DNA from: Blastomussa wellsi
Taxonomy: Eukaryota > Cnidaria > Anthozoa > Scleractinia > Plerogyridae
Direction of reading: 5' to 3'
Length of the DNA stretch: 64,000 bases
Assembly: GCA_947652115.1 (NCBI GenBank)
Contig: OX393564.1
Span: 15,675,798-15,739,797, forward strand
Position numbers and translations under genes: made by a program. Of the stretch, positions 23,501 through 37,518 are shown in pieces (position 1 is the stretch's first letter; each line of letters starts with the position of its first letter). Below the pieces are notes generated by a model. That model searched no databases, had not been told where the DNA came from, and was given only the letters and a program-made list of their open reading frames with translations.

Positions 23501-26500
23501 CTCAGAAAGCCACCCTCAAGAATGACTGAACAAGAGTTCCACTCAGGTTGTCCAAATGTCAATCACCAACAACAGTCCTTTGCAGGACTACCTCACCTGT
23601 ACTACAGGAACTAAGCTTGAAGCATAATAGGCATGTAGAGATAAGATAGGGTATAGTGAACCACAAACCAAGGAATGACATTCTTACTTTCCCTTGAAGA
23701 ACGCGATGTAGAAGATGGAGGAGTAGAAATTCACGAACTGGAACACAAACACTTTGAATGTCAAACTGTCTTCGTACTCAGTCTGTGTTCGGTGCATTTC
23801 TAGGAATGAAAAGAAAAACTGTTAATCGTGACCTCTTTTGGAACCATTATTTGATCGTCATGTAACACTATATTCCCAGCACCCGTGTAATGTATTTTTT
23901 CTAGCTGGGAGAGACAAGACACGATGACCCAATGGGGAAGAAAGAGGGGTGCGTGTGGCCACATGTAGTTCACTGGCTGCATTTGAGAGGACTTACCCCA
24001 GTGAGTCAGTGCCAAGGCAACTCTTTCATACACCTAAAAACGGATTAATAATATACGGTTGTTTAATTTCAAGAATTGAGATAATACAAACTTTCAAGGG
24101 TTAAAGATAACCACTTTACAGTGAGGACACTGAAACCATGAACACTTGTATTTTTTGTAAATTCATTTTTTGTTGATTATCCAATAAGAGCTTCTCATTA
24201 CGACAAAACGGTTAGCGTTTTCAGGTGCTAAAATACTTATCCTTTTGTCTTTATGATTAATGAACAGCCGTCATTGGACAATGAAAAAAAAGTTGCACAA
24301 AAAAGTCAAGTGTTCATGGTTAGTGTCCTCATTGAAACCTGATTTCAAGAAGGTCAAAAACACACCAAAAGCTGAGAAAATCAACGAAAAAGTGGACATT
24401 GATGTAAATGGGGCGAATGGAAATAATTTACTATCACACAAGGAAATTTGCCGTGCTCGTTTCCACGTGACAGTGCTGACGAATATGGCTATTTATGCTT
24501 CTCTGGCAACAGCTGCGCATAACCCAAAACAAGACAACTAAGCTCCATATTTTCCTTAAAGCTTGCAACATCCCACAACATTTGACTTGACTCTATTGTT
24601 TATTCACCTATGAACCAAAAAACTGTATTGAACACCTTTGTTTTTACTTTATGCTGCAAAATAGAATTATTTTATATGCGCTGTTCGACCCTTTCGAGCT
24701 CAATCCGTACAATTTAGTCCTGAAGAAAAATGGCATTATCGTGATAGAGCTGCAGAATGGGCCCAAGCCCTGATTTCTTCCGTTTTTTTGAGCGAGGACT
24801 GGGGCAAGTTTTAAAACTGGCATACACTTGAAGGTCCTTGGAAGGTGGAGAACAGCATCGAAAAAATATTTTTAGGAATTTTCGTCGAAATACTGCAATT
24901 AGGGCGTTATATAATAGAGATGGAGCTTACATGCCAATGTACTGTAGTGGCTCATTACAAGTTTAACAGTCATCCTCCGTCAGTCGAACTTATCAACTGA
25001 CACTACAACTTTATACGTTATACAAATTTTTGAAACAAAAAAGACTCATCGTGGCCAGAAAACCTGCCTACCAAAATTTTCATTAACTTTTACTCTTTGA
25101 TCGACCTCATTTAATGATCTTTCAGCAGAAGCTCCTTCTTACGGCCACCATTTTGGGATATTCAGTAAGAGATGCGCATTACAAAACAATCAAAATCACC
25201 TTAACCAACTGTGATTGACGACTGTGCATCTTTCAGATGGCTTCAATATATTGGTTAAAGATTAATTCAGTACAAGTTGGAAATGTTCAAGAATCAAACA
25301 CAAGAAAGCCTGTACCCACCCTGCTGAGGATCATAATAATGGTCAAGTTAACAAAGGCACCAGTGATGTTGGCGATTTGCTGAGCTCGTGCTCGAGTTGA
25401 CGGATTTGAGGCTAGTGGTCGGTAAACCAACAGCTTGTAGACAATCACTCCCACCATGAACACCAACACTAATGAAACCTGAAAAACAACAACAACAAAT
25501 ATCGCTTATCCAGTGCTTGCTTAGTTTGTCTTTTGCTAAATGTTGTGAGTGACTCAAATCGATGTTGCAGCCAATCACAGCGAGGTTGTCTTCTGGGCCA
25601 ATCAGGTGCAGTCCTGGTTTGGCCCTCATGACTTTGTTTGCATTTGCCATGGGTAAAATGTTTTCGCACCAACTTCCAATTGATGTTATAAAACATCCCA
25701 AACTCAGTGGACACTTCTAGTAAGCATTGTGAAGTCTAAAAGCAACTGGGACTTAAAATGTCAAGTCCCCATAATAACAATTGAAGATGGCATGCACATC
25801 AAGTAGCCAATAAGAAGTCATGTCCTCCCATCCTCAACTGATGTTCCCGCCCTCTACAAGTGGAGTGCGTTTAAGCTCTGTTTAACTAAACCTGTTAAGC
25901 TGGTATCAACAGGTATTGAATAGGTTTGCCTAAGTACCTGTTTAGCTGGCAAGTCTTGTTCTAGTGTTCTTAGGGGTCTTACCATAGTGATAACAATAGC
26001 TATTCCTGAGAAGACTCGAGGTTGCCTCTTTTCATCAGGAAAGTGTGGTTCCAGTATTCCTGTCACTGGGTTTCGTTCTACTGTTGGCGCTAAAGCTGCA
26101 AATGTTGGCCGCGGACGTTCCTAAATTACAACAAAACACAACAGTTCAATGAGAGTAAACTGGAATTATTGATCAATGGTAAGGGGTAAAACTTTTATTA
26201 CCACAGGTACACAAGTATATATGTAGAATTCGCTACCTTTTGATGTTGAAGAGCCAGTGCGAGTGTTAAGATTTTTAAGCATAAAAACATTAAATATATT
26301 AAGGAGAGATATGTTGATGTAGACCATTTTTCAATATCTTAGTATATTTTAGCTATTTTCGCATACATTACAAATAATCTAATCTCTTTTCAGCATGCAG
26401 TTTTTGGAATAGGTATAGACTTGTAAATTTCATTGATTATATGACTGTAAATTTTTTTCTTGTATAGCGCTAAATTTTTCTATTAATGTAACTAAGGGGA

Positions 26501-29500
26501 GGGCCACAGGTTTATCAGTCTATGACTGTACAGTGTTCACCCTTGTTAAATAAAGGTATTGTTATTATTATTATTATTATTGTTACTGTTACTGTTATTA
26601 TTATGGTAAAATATATTTGAATACAAAATTAAAGTGAAAATCAGTTGATTTCACTTTACTGACCTCCTCTTCTTCATACTCCAGTACATCCCAGTGATAA
26701 GCCAGAGTTATTTCTTTTCTTTTCCAGAACTCCAAGAAAAACACAGCTATAGGATGAAAGAGATACAGTTAAACCTCCATTATACTGACACCTCCTGCAG
26801 GCTACCCGTAGGACCGTAGGAAATAAATAAAATAGCTTTTTTATAGCAAATGTAGAAATTATAATCTAAGGGGGCTTACAATTAGTCAGAACTGGCTGGC
26901 CAGACTGGTACATATAAAATGGATACACTTTTTGAGAGTATTCCCTAATTTTTCAGCACAAAAATTAGTGTAGTGAATACAGTTTAGGAACTGACGGATG
27001 TGGCCAAACATTTCTGATAAAAAAACAAAATTCTCTTCATTATGAATGGACCAGTCAAGCCAGCCAGTTCTTGTAAGCACCCTAAGGTTTTACAAAACTC
27101 TGATCTGGAAAGGGTCTAGGAAAAGTGTTTTTACCAAACGTTCACTGTTTTCTCATTACATGGAGGGCTACATCACTGCCATTTGTAACTGTTTTTGGAC
27201 AATTTCTGACAAGAATCTGGAATGGTAATTTAAAATTAATTTTCAGGAAAACTAAACAATCAATAATAACTATTACGAGTTCGAGTCCTTACCCCAGAAG
27301 GAGACAAATATGGCAAAGAAAACTGTTGCTGCATTGTCAAACAAGTATGAAACCTGCAAATAGGATTGAAATATGGTAACTTATTAAATGGCAAGGTAGT
27401 CTTGAGGTAAGTCCAAGTGTTTGTTTTTGAAAGCTGGGACCATGGGCTTGGTTTGTACTGCCATGACCTTGGGCCAATATTGTGCTTGGTAAGTACAGTA
27501 ACATCACGTTAATATTGAATTAAATTTTTGTTACTTTCACATACCAGCCAATACAATTACAAGATCACACGCATGATAATGTATACCGGTAAGCAGGTTA
27601 GTTTGGGTACATCAGACCAGTTTGGGGAGGGAGAAAATCTGCTTAGCAAAGTTCCCAATAATTGCTAGCTGTGTCTCAAGAGTGCAAATTTCTGCAAATA
27701 AGAACCTAAAGAATTTAATTGAGTTTGAATGTGTTTTAGGAGAAATGGCAACATATATAATTACTGCCAAAAATACATTTGTAAATATATAAAAAAGCGT
27801 TGCATAATAAACATCAAGCTTCACTAACTGGAGGATTCAAACAACTCAAAGTAAATGCTAGTGAGGGATATGTTTTGTAATTGGTCAGAATTAATAAGGT
27901 GAATGAAGCCCACGAGTGAAGCTATTCAGACCTCTTCCACTTGTTCTTCTTTTCTCTTGCCCCTGCATTCATTGTGCGAAGCTAATTCACTTGAACTTGA
28001 GCAGAGTAGAGTGCACCTTAGAAACAGGTTTTAGTTTATTTGAGCTTTCATTGTGAAAGATCCTGGCCAATAGATTACTTTGCACTTGATGTACACACCT
28101 TCCCAAGCATGCAGCTGCCATGGAGGTCAACAGGATGGCAACCGAGAGACTCATCACACAATGGACACATCATGTAGGTTCCTTCGGGGGCGTCACACAC
28201 ATCAAGTCTGGGAATACATAACATATATGGTAGTCAGAGGGCCAATAACTAAAATCAGCCAATCAGATTGCTCCATTCTTGGTCCAAATGATCGCATGCA
28301 TGACTCATGAATTGTGAAAGATTACAAAAGACAAAACAATTAGTTACATGTCTGAATAAACCCCCATACAAGTTTTCATCAGCTTGTGAAACATCATTAG
28401 CTAATTCTTTTCAGACTGAAACACCCTCTGGGTGCTCTGCCAGAATTCCATTTACTCTTGGTCCTTCCCCTGTCTACTTCTACCTAGAAAAAGTGTCTTT
28501 CAGTCATGCTAGCTGGGGACCACGCTGGCAGAATAATTATTGGCCAGCACCAAGAATTGTGACCTCTGGCCTCCTCCAAAACTGGAAGTCTGCGATTCCA
28601 GGACTCATTGTCAAATCCAACAAATCTGATTGGTTGAAAACTACAGAATGATTTCTCTGCGCATGCTCACAATTTGAGGGCATCCAGATCTTGTTTTGTG
28701 GTCTTCGAGGACGAGAGTGGCCCTAAGTCTTTTCTGTAAAGACCTCTCTGCATTCGGTCTGGACTGTCAAGACCTGGGGCCAGCATTCTCTCAGTGTGCC
28801 CCTTGTACTTGGTTAATAAGATACTTTTAGTACTACATACATGTACATGTAGGTAGATTACATCATAAGGTACATGTACTGCATTTAAGTTTAAGTCTTA
28901 TAGAGTGGAAAAGTGTGACGTCACAAATATTTAAATTTTTCAAATTATGGGATTCATTAAGATCTTCAGAAAGTACACAATGAGTTATGTCTACTTGCCA
29001 AAAATCAGCTTGTTATTTCAAATTGGGGCCGAGGTATTGGCCCTTTCATGCCTCAGTGACTCCATACAAATCCTTGTAATTTTGTCTCTGTTCTAAACCG
29101 TTTAGACAAGTACGCATTCTTCATCATGTTCTTTCAGAATATGTCAGCAAATCCCATAATTTCATAAATGAAGTTTTTGTGACGTAATCACTTTACCACT
29201 CTATAACTTCACGCAATTGCCTGAGAAGTATTAAGAGGGAGAAAAGAAGAATACTTACGCAGGTCTGTTGTCAGGTCCATTCATAGTTATGATACCATAC
29301 AAAAACACCAGCAGTCCAACAAATGATGGCATTAGTAGCCAGGCAGTGTACTGACCTACAGATAAACACACCCACCAATTTATTGTTTTTGTTTAGAGTA
29401 ACAGTGTGGGGCAGTTCTCAAGTCAAGTCAAGTAACTTTATTTAAACTTGATAAAAAACATCAGGCATATAACTAATATAAAATTCTAAGCCGTTCATAT

Positions 29501-32500
29501 AAGAACCCAGAACAATGTGGATCCAATTATTATTTTTGCCAAATATAATTATTATTTTTGGATTCTCAGAATTTCTGTGTCACATTTGGTATACCATGAC
29601 ACAATACCAGGCAATAAGCTTTTGTAATACCCAGTCAATTAGGCAATAAGCCCTTTGCAGCTCGGCGATCACGAGACCTACTTTTCATAAAATCATGGGC
29701 TATAACTTAAAGAATGTGAGAAATGGAAAGTGCATGTCAAAAATGAAAAAAATGGCCATGTTTGAGGCCCCGGTATTAAAGAATGAGTGGATGATGAAAA
29801 AAGCAAGACCTTGCTCTCCAGCAACACTTTCCGGAAATCCTTTTAAATTTTCAGAAAATTCAAACTGTCATATAACATTACTCTTTAATGCAAGGGGTAT
29901 AAACTTGGCCATTTTGTATTTTTGACATGCTCTTTCCATTTCTGGAATTCGTTACATTATAGCCCATGCCACATGAACCCAGCTACAAAGGGCCTGTTGA
30001 TCATGTACGCAGAGCACTTTTTTAAAGCACAACTAACATAAAGATAAACAGTTCATTATGACATGAGCATGGGACACAGAAAAAATCTCAACAGGATTTG
30101 AACCTATGACCTCCCAGACATCAGTCGGTCGCTCTAACCAACTGAGCCAGGGAGAACTCTTGGTGAGCTATGTAGGCTATTTACCTGGTTCGTTCATGAC
30201 AAGCATCCTGCATACTGGTAAGATTCATAAAATACACAGTATTTGGAAACAAACAATTTTGTAAAATTGTGTTTAGGAAAAAACTGAAATTGTCCCTACC
30301 TAGCCATGCAAAGTAAATACCAATCTTTTCTCCAAAGTATTCCCTAAAGGAAAAGAAGTCAGATATACGTCAATATCGCATGTAAAGACTGAAATAATAC
30401 ATTGTCAAAATGCTATGTTGTGAGCTCCAAACCTGATGTGATCAAGGGGTTGATATTTTAGCCATTTGCCCCACCGCGCCCAATACTCTTTGAGAATCTG
30501 TCGTTTGTTAAGTTTTAGTTCTTCTGGCCCATCTGGCCCTTCTTTCCACTCCTTTGGCAATTCAGCAGGTCCCTAGTGTATATGAAGATGTAAAAATCTC
30601 ATTAGTAAAAGTTACAGTCCTTAACGTACAATTCAAATTAGCTTGCAGTTGCTAAATTGTAACTGTGATATGTTAAAGAGGTGATCTGGTAAAAGGGTTG
30701 CTTTGTGTGTGAGAGTACAAATGGGCAGTTCCAGGAAATATCCATATCACCCAAGAGAACTTCACTGGAATAACAAGGGAGAAAGGGGTTTAAAATTTTA
30801 ATTTTTTAAGTATAAAGCAAAGGGAACGAGAGGGAGAGCTCACACAAAACTTTTCATGGAAGAAGTATAGATGTTTTCTGGAACAAGCAAAAGTGAACTG
30901 CATTTTTAAAGTGTCCTACTTTTAGTTCCTTCTTAAATTAATGAAAATAAAGGCAAAGCTAAATGCTATTTCACAATAACACAATAACAACAGCTTGATA
31001 TGACCATAGGGTTAAATAAGATTCATTTCAAGGTAAATGGGTTTACTGGACTGAACTAGTACATTCAATTCATACAAAAGTTTGGATCCCTAAACTGGAA
31101 TTACTCTTGCTGTAAACCTCTATGCAATAAATGCTGACATTGTGATTAAACGTACCGGATGAAGAGGATAACCAGCTGTGAAAATGCCATCCTCAACAAG
31201 GCGATTGATTCCTGATATGAGAAAATCAATCCAAATAATTTCCTGTTGTTTCTGATGAGCACAGAATGTTCTCATTCTCCTTATGTCATGGAATGTTGCA
31301 AGTATGTAGATCGTGAGCTATTTTTGTGTTGAAACATTTTCTTTTGGTTGTCATTTGTTTTCACATTATGTAACCTCTATTGTACTTATCCATAACTTCA
31401 TAAATTAATATTATTCCATTTTAAATTAGTATTTGTTGGCAGCATTAAGCCTTGTAAACTGTTAATTGCTAGCTTCGACACAATAGGATTTGTAATTTTC
31501 TTTTATGCCTTGCGTTGCACATAGTTTTTGGGCGTGTAAAAGGTCAGAAGGTTCTTGAGTTGAAAGAAGAGTTTGAAGAGCTTGGAGTAACAAGATTTAG
31601 AGAGAAGGTTGTGGAAGAGCCCACAGAATCATTGCTGAGAGTCATCAGCGTGGTGAGGCCCTGTTCATGGTAAAACCCATTTACCGGGGAAAGCCTATGT
31701 GTTTGTTGGATAGCCGGAGTAGAACGCTAAAAGTGTGAGCTGCCTGCTCCGTGATGATGAATGGTAAAGTGGAGACATGAAGTGAACCGATACCTCGGTA
31801 AAACCAAAGACAAAACTGGGAAAAGAGAAGCTCAGGGAGAGAAGATTCGTTTGTGGTATTTGTATTGAGAGTGTACTACTTGGGACTTGTAAGTTGCTGG
31901 AAAGGTGTTGCGGTGCAAGGATAAAGAAGGCTGGAAGAAACGCAAGGACAACTGAACATTATATAGGTTATTCTTTGTAAATATGCATTATCTTGGTAGG
32001 ATTGAATAATTAGTATGTGCTTTAAATTTAGTATTTTTTATGCAGTAATTAGCACTTGTTACCATTGTTTCTTTGTAATAAGATTTAATCATAGTTCATG
32101 GTGTTATTTTAGTCTTCGTGTTGAAAATTATGTTTTTAAAATTATTTCTTTTGCGTGTCTTTACGAGTTGTTTATGCACATGGTTTTTTTTTTGCTGTTT
32201 TTCGTCTTCAATTTGTTGTATTTTCGGTTTATCTAAGTTTGTAAGTCCACATTGATTTATTCTGTTTTTACTTGTTACACGTCTCAGCCGAATCATTGGA
32301 GTAAAGTACACATTCAAACTATTTGCTTAACAATAATTTGGTTAGCAATAGCTTAACAGTTTAACACATTCAAATTGTTTTCTTAAAAATTATACGCATT
32401 CAAACTGGTTGCTTAACAATAGCTTGTGAGGACTGTCCGAGATGTCCACACACGTAATATTTGATTGTTCCACAGTACATTTTACAGTAGCTGAAAGCCA

Positions 32501-35500
32501 ACATTCTTGGAAGACTAGAGGGTAAAAATTTTGATAGCTATGAAGTCTCCTTTATATGGAACAATGTTACATATAATTTATGGAAAAATCACGCAAATTG
32601 AAATGACATTGACTCAAAACATACCACAAGTCGTTGTTCTCAAGGCGGTAATTGGTATCATCTCCAAGTAACAGTTTATTGCAAAGTTTTAACTGAATCT
32701 TTTTTCTTACCAAAAATTCCTCATAATTTTTTTTTATTTTTTTTGTCACTTAAAGATAACTATTTGTACACCAAAATTCAGCAATAAAAACATAGGTCCC
32801 TGTGCTTGTTTATGAGTGAAATGACAATTTATCTACCTCGTGAGTTCATCCAAATAGAAAAAGCCACCATTTTGTTTATGTGCGTGTGCTAAATCACAGT
32901 ACACAGTAAGGAAGTGCAATGCAATACTAAGGAATCACTTTAAACTATTGTCTTAAGAATCAAATAAAATATAACAAATTATTACAAAATAATCACCAGG
33001 GCCCAGTTGTTTGAAGGGGGGACAACACTATAATTTCCCCCGATAAATTGCTAGGCAATGGATAAGCATCGACAAAACAAACTACATGTAAGTAATATAC
33101 GCTATTCACTGGATATCGTTTTATTGGTTGATAACGTTATCCACCCTTTGATACAACTATGGCGTAAGTACTATTATCAAATAAATGCACATGCAATTGT
33201 CACATATATCCCTACCAATTTCTCCTTTCTGTCTTTTGCCAAATGGGGCAGTTTCCATGATTTCATACACCTTAAAAAAGATATAATACAATGCACTTTG
33301 TTAGGTACTGCATTTACATGTATTCATCCCTGTTTATAAACTTTTATTAGCAAAGTAACTGTAGCAATCCAAGAAGTTATAAACAACTTTGTAACATCCT
33401 TTGCTCTAAGTCTACATACATTTATTGCTTAAATGACCATAAAAGTGTCGCCTTTTGTTAGCATCACTCACCACTCTTGTTCTTTCTGTTTCTGTAAAGT
33501 AGGTTTCTGGATCTTCATGGCCAATAAACCTGGAAACATAAATCAATTTTCTCAAACCCCAACGATTTATAAATATATGATCAATAATGTTTAATATAGT
33601 TTAGAGATTAGGGGGTATCTGTTAGTGACAAGTTGTCGAAGTTGTAACAGTTAGTTAGTCCTACAAGTTTAAGAGATGGTTATTTAAATACAAAAAAAAG
33701 TTTAATAGATGGTGGGGGGTAAAGAGATCATGTATGTTGGGGGGGAGGAAGTTTGAGTAGGGGTACGTTGAGAGGTGAGAGGTAGTAGGGGAGGAGTGGA
33801 TGACTTTTTTATACATATATGTATATAAAAATAAAATACAACCTAGGTTAAAAAAAATAAACTGGATTGAAAAAATTTAAACTAAGGATAAAACTGAACC
33901 ACAACATAATTACACCAACTACATTGTTAGTGTTGCCAGCTGACGAAGGTAAAAACCAAATAGCACGCTTACAGAAAAACACAAAACAAATAATTTTGGC
34001 AGAGCATTCAGTGTTTGCCAAAGATATCCATTCGTTTCCCAAGCCGCTTGTCCCTCTTATCCAGCTGCGCCTGTACACAAGGAACAAGTGGCTCTGGGGA
34101 CACATGATTTGATTGGCTGAAAACAAGCAAAGGGAGTCCAGTCACATCAGCCATCTTAAAACCCCTTTGTCATAAGTTGGTTTAAAATGGGTGATGTGAT
34201 TGGACTTGCTTTGTTTGATTCTAGCCAATCAAATCATGTGTCGCCAGAGCCACTTGTTCCTCGTATACAGACCCAGCCAGCAAAGAGGGACAAGCGGCTC
34301 TGGCTCAACATTTGTTATTTTCTTGTCTTCTTCTATTCTTATCCTCAGCATTATCTTTGTAAACGTAATTTCCTCATAAGATGTATAAGAAATATATATG
34401 TAAAATGTTTTTATAGTACAATAGATATAACTTACTTGTTGAGTTTGTTTGCTTGAAATGTACAAGTGAAGTAGTCATTGGGTGTGCCTGGTACGTCATC
34501 TTTGAAGATATTTGGCAAATGTAACTGTTCCAGAATTCTTTCTGACCAGTTTACCTTTTTGGTAGTGCGAAGCTATAGTGAAAACAAAAACTAAATTAAG
34601 TTTTTGCTATAACCCCAGTAAAAATAATACAGTTTTCAGATGGGTTAAAACATCACGCTTGCAACATACATAAAAAATGTGACTGAAGGCCTTTCACCTT
34701 AACACGCTGGCCCTTGACAAATGAAGTTTGGCAAATTTAGTCAATGTAAATTTGTACAGGTAAGCCAGAATTTTGTTCATTGTTTTGTATATGTTTGGGA
34801 TATTTCAACAGCGGAAATACAAAATTAGAATTCATTGTGGATGCAAAAATCCTGAACATAAACAGATTTTAACCGGCACATGTGATGTCCCCATCCAACC
34901 ACGTCACTTACGTGAATGTCTTTTTTTAAACACTAGCATTAGCCTATGAGCATGCAAAAATTTCTGCTGTTATGGTAAAAAATGAAGTGCAGGGTGCTTT
35001 GCCTTCATTTTAATAATAGTTGAATATATATCTGAGTGTGAAATCAGTGCAGTGAAACCCAAACTTACGGTCAAATCGTTAATTTGTTAATTTTGATCCT
35101 GGCAACTTGGATTAAACTTGGATTTCTTCGTTTAAATGGATTTGTTTTTTCTTGAAGCCTTGCATCAGGGGTAGGGGCATTTGATTTGAACTTTGGCCTC
35201 AGTGGGTAGATATGTTGATGCCTTTTGACCAGGGTCAATGTCAAATCCCCTACCCTTCTGCGGGATGCAAGGGGTGGAGGTTTCAGTGCATTAGCTATAT
35301 TTCACCTCAGTCTGTTCTGTGAGAGGCGCAGTGGCCTAATGGTTAGTGCGCACAACTCCGGATCAGAAGGTCTGGGTTCGAGCCTCAGCCGGGGCACTGC
35401 GCTGTGTTCTTAGGCAAGACACTTTACTTTCACAGTGCCTCTCTCCACCCAGGTGTATACAGTAAATGCGTACCGGCGAATTTACTGCTGGGGGGAAACC

Positions 35501-37437
35501 CTGCAATGGACTAGCATCCCATCCAGGGGGGAGTAGAAATACTCCAGTCGCTTTATGCTAAGGAAACCGGGATAAGCTACAGCAGTATGGGCCACTAGGC
35601 TTGACGCAGACTTTGCCTTTGCCTGTTCTTTATAATACAGTAATCCGCATTCTGTATTTAATCACATATTAATTAATACTACAGGATCTTTTTAAAGGCT
35701 CAAAATTAAAGAACTTGCTGGATCTCCTTCCTTATTACAGCACGATGCGCCTAACTGTGGCCACCCAACAAAGACCAATTTTTGAAGGAAATTTTGAAAT
35801 ATTTTACGCATTTTTGTAGATGAATAGGAAGAGCTCTATTTTTAACTCTGTTTTGATGACTGAGAAGGGGTGTCTTGATGTGAAATTGGCGGTCTCTGGC
35901 ATTTCAATTTTTTTAGGTTGGCATCGATCTCTGGTGTGCACCAGTAAAGTGAGGCACCAAGTACATAGTTCAGTCGCGCTGGATCAGACTGGATCAACTC
36001 GGATCGCTGATTTTATTAAGAATAGCAACACTTCGTTCTTGAATAGCTGCTACTCTTATTCAAATCAGCGATCCGAGTTGTCTGATCCGGTCTGACTTTA
36101 TAGTTTGTACCTGCCTGATGAAAAGCTCTCATAAGAAACTTTAGCTATGTACTGCTACTCCAATGGATATATTTAAAGCTTTCTTTGGTATGAGCTAATG
36201 ATAAAGGGAGATTACGAACCTCTAGCGGCGCCCTGAAGTTTAATTCTTCTGCATAAAACAGAAGCACTTCCCACGGGGCATGACACTTGATAAAATGCAA
36301 CTTGACTTTCTTGTCTTGAGTCACCTCCTGTCGTTTTAAAATTGAGTATTTAACAACAAGCCATACAAGATAATTCTCTAATATTGGAATTTGTTTCGTA
36401 TGAGATCATGCTTTTGATAGAAATTTTAGTTGTTTCGACTAACGGGTAAAATGAATGTATCGGCCGCCATCTTGAATTCACAAATAACATACAAAGAGAC
36501 TGGTGACTAATGTTTGCATTGGGCAGCCATCTTGCAAGTTTCTATGTGAAATAATGTTGTTTTTCACCTCTTCAAATTCCAGCTGAGATTTGGCCAAGTT
36601 TTCCAGGAACTTTTGTCTTTGCTCAAGATGTTTGGGAGGAGGTTTCTTTTCTCCTTCTTCATAAACGAGGACGAAGTCTGCAAAATTGGTGGTACGTAAT
36701 TGATGGTCATGATAACAGGGCAGAAAGTACATTAGTACATGTAAGGCATAAGCTTATTATATATAATTAAAGCTTTATATTGCTTTGACATTGAAAGATA
36801 CATATTTTAACAGTAAACGGATCATAGTAACAGTAAACGGATCATAGTCTTATTTATGTTCTAATATAATTTGGTTTTATCAACTCGGTTGATAATGTCA
36901 AGTGGCCACCGTAAAGAGATTCAAGAGCTGACGTTTCGAGCGTTAGCCCTTCGTCGGAGCGAATGGTTGAAAAGAAAAGCCATAAATATGATTTTTTTTG
37001 CTGTTGCTGTTGTTATAACTCCTGTTGTATAACATATATAAAATCCATACTACTCCTCACAGATACTGAAATATACAAACTAGTAGTAATCAAACATTAG
37101 GGAATTGCGTTCGATCTAAGAGTCTTAATGGATATAATGAGGACATTGGGAAGCCAGATTGGCAAAAGAACAAGTTATGCACTGTAGACACCTTAGGCAG
37201 CACTAATAGGCAGAAGAAAAGACAGTGAGAGAGGTAGCTTGTCATTCAACTATTTGGAGTAAACCTCCAAAACTTTATTGATTATTATTGGACCAATATA
37301 GTGGAAAGAACTGAGAACTATTATTGGTTTATAAAATTGAAGTCTTACAACTTTTGATAATTTAAAAATAGAAATAGTTTATCTCCTCTTGAGAGACTTT
37401 AAACTAAATAGACTACAGAGTAACAATATAGCATGTA

Positions 37438-37518
<81 letters not shown>

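Noticed and set aside
30085..30165. Functional tRNA gene on the minus strand
   Set aside because: The A and B boxes are good, but acceptor and anticodon stems do not pair and the 3' part runs into SINE-like sequence.
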